Origin: Aquincola sp. | Lineage (GTDB): Bacteria; Pseudomonadota; Gammaproteobacteria; Burkholderiales; Burkholderiaceae_C | Length of the DNA stretch: 5,961 nt | NCBI GenBank assembly: GCA_029884035.1 | Contig: JAOUIM010000243.1 | Span: forward strand, 1-5,961 | Reading direction: 5' to 3' | Shown here: in pieces, positions 5,957 through 5,961 of the stretch | How the letters are laid out: every line of letters begins with the position of its first letter | Position numbering within the stretch: position 1 is the first letter of the stretch | Program-made: the position numbers and the translations under genes | The notes under the pieces: model-generated | What the model saw: only the letters and a program-made list of their open reading frames with translations | Told to the model about the DNA's origin: nothing | The model's database searches: none

Positions 5957-5961
5957 GTGGC

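Overview
The window is GC-rich, tightly packed proteobacterial DNA. Codon use, the GntR/FCD-type regulator next to phosphonate genes, and the C-run/G-run intergenic repeats all suggest a betaproteobacterium of the order Burkholderiales (Comamonadaceae or the Rubrivivax/Leptothrix group). That placement is inference; no marker gene is present.

Layout: the 5' half of phnW (2-aminoethylphosphonate:pyruvate transaminase) reads leftward off the window edge (534 to 1). A divergent control region of about 150 bp follows (535-690). It holds three copies of a TTGTC-like half-site and a consensus TTGACA -35 box facing each way. Rightward comes a four-gene run: a GntR/FCD regulator (691-1470, phnR-like), phnA (phosphonoacetate hydrolase, 1424-2656, overlapping the regulator by 47 nt), phnY (phosphonoacetaldehyde dehydrogenase, 2781-4208) and a yjbB-type Na+/phosphate transporter with a C-terminal PhoU-like domain (4298-5956). 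The only gaps inside this run, 2657-2780 and 4209-4297, are filled with strongly folding, repeat-like sequence.

How the genes fit together: PhnW moves the amino group of 2-aminoethylphosphonate (2-AEP) to pyruvate, giving phosphonoacetaldehyde and alanine. PhnY oxidises phosphonoacetaldehyde to phosphonoacetate. PhnA cleaves the C-P bond, giving acetate and phosphate. This is the hydrolytic PhnW-PhnY-PhnA route rather than the PhnX (phosphonatase) route. Using 2-AEP for carbon or nitrogen releases far more phosphate than the cell needs, and E. coli YjbB is reported to export phosphate. The transporter is therefore best read as an outlet for surplus phosphate, a functional coupling I consider the most interesting idea in the window. 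No 2-AEP importer is visible; it may lie beyond phnW.

The enzymes belong to known families. The less ordinary points are the pathway-exporter linkage, the three-half-site divergent operator, a possibly leaderless regulator mRNA, and a hairpin directly in front of the transporter start codon.
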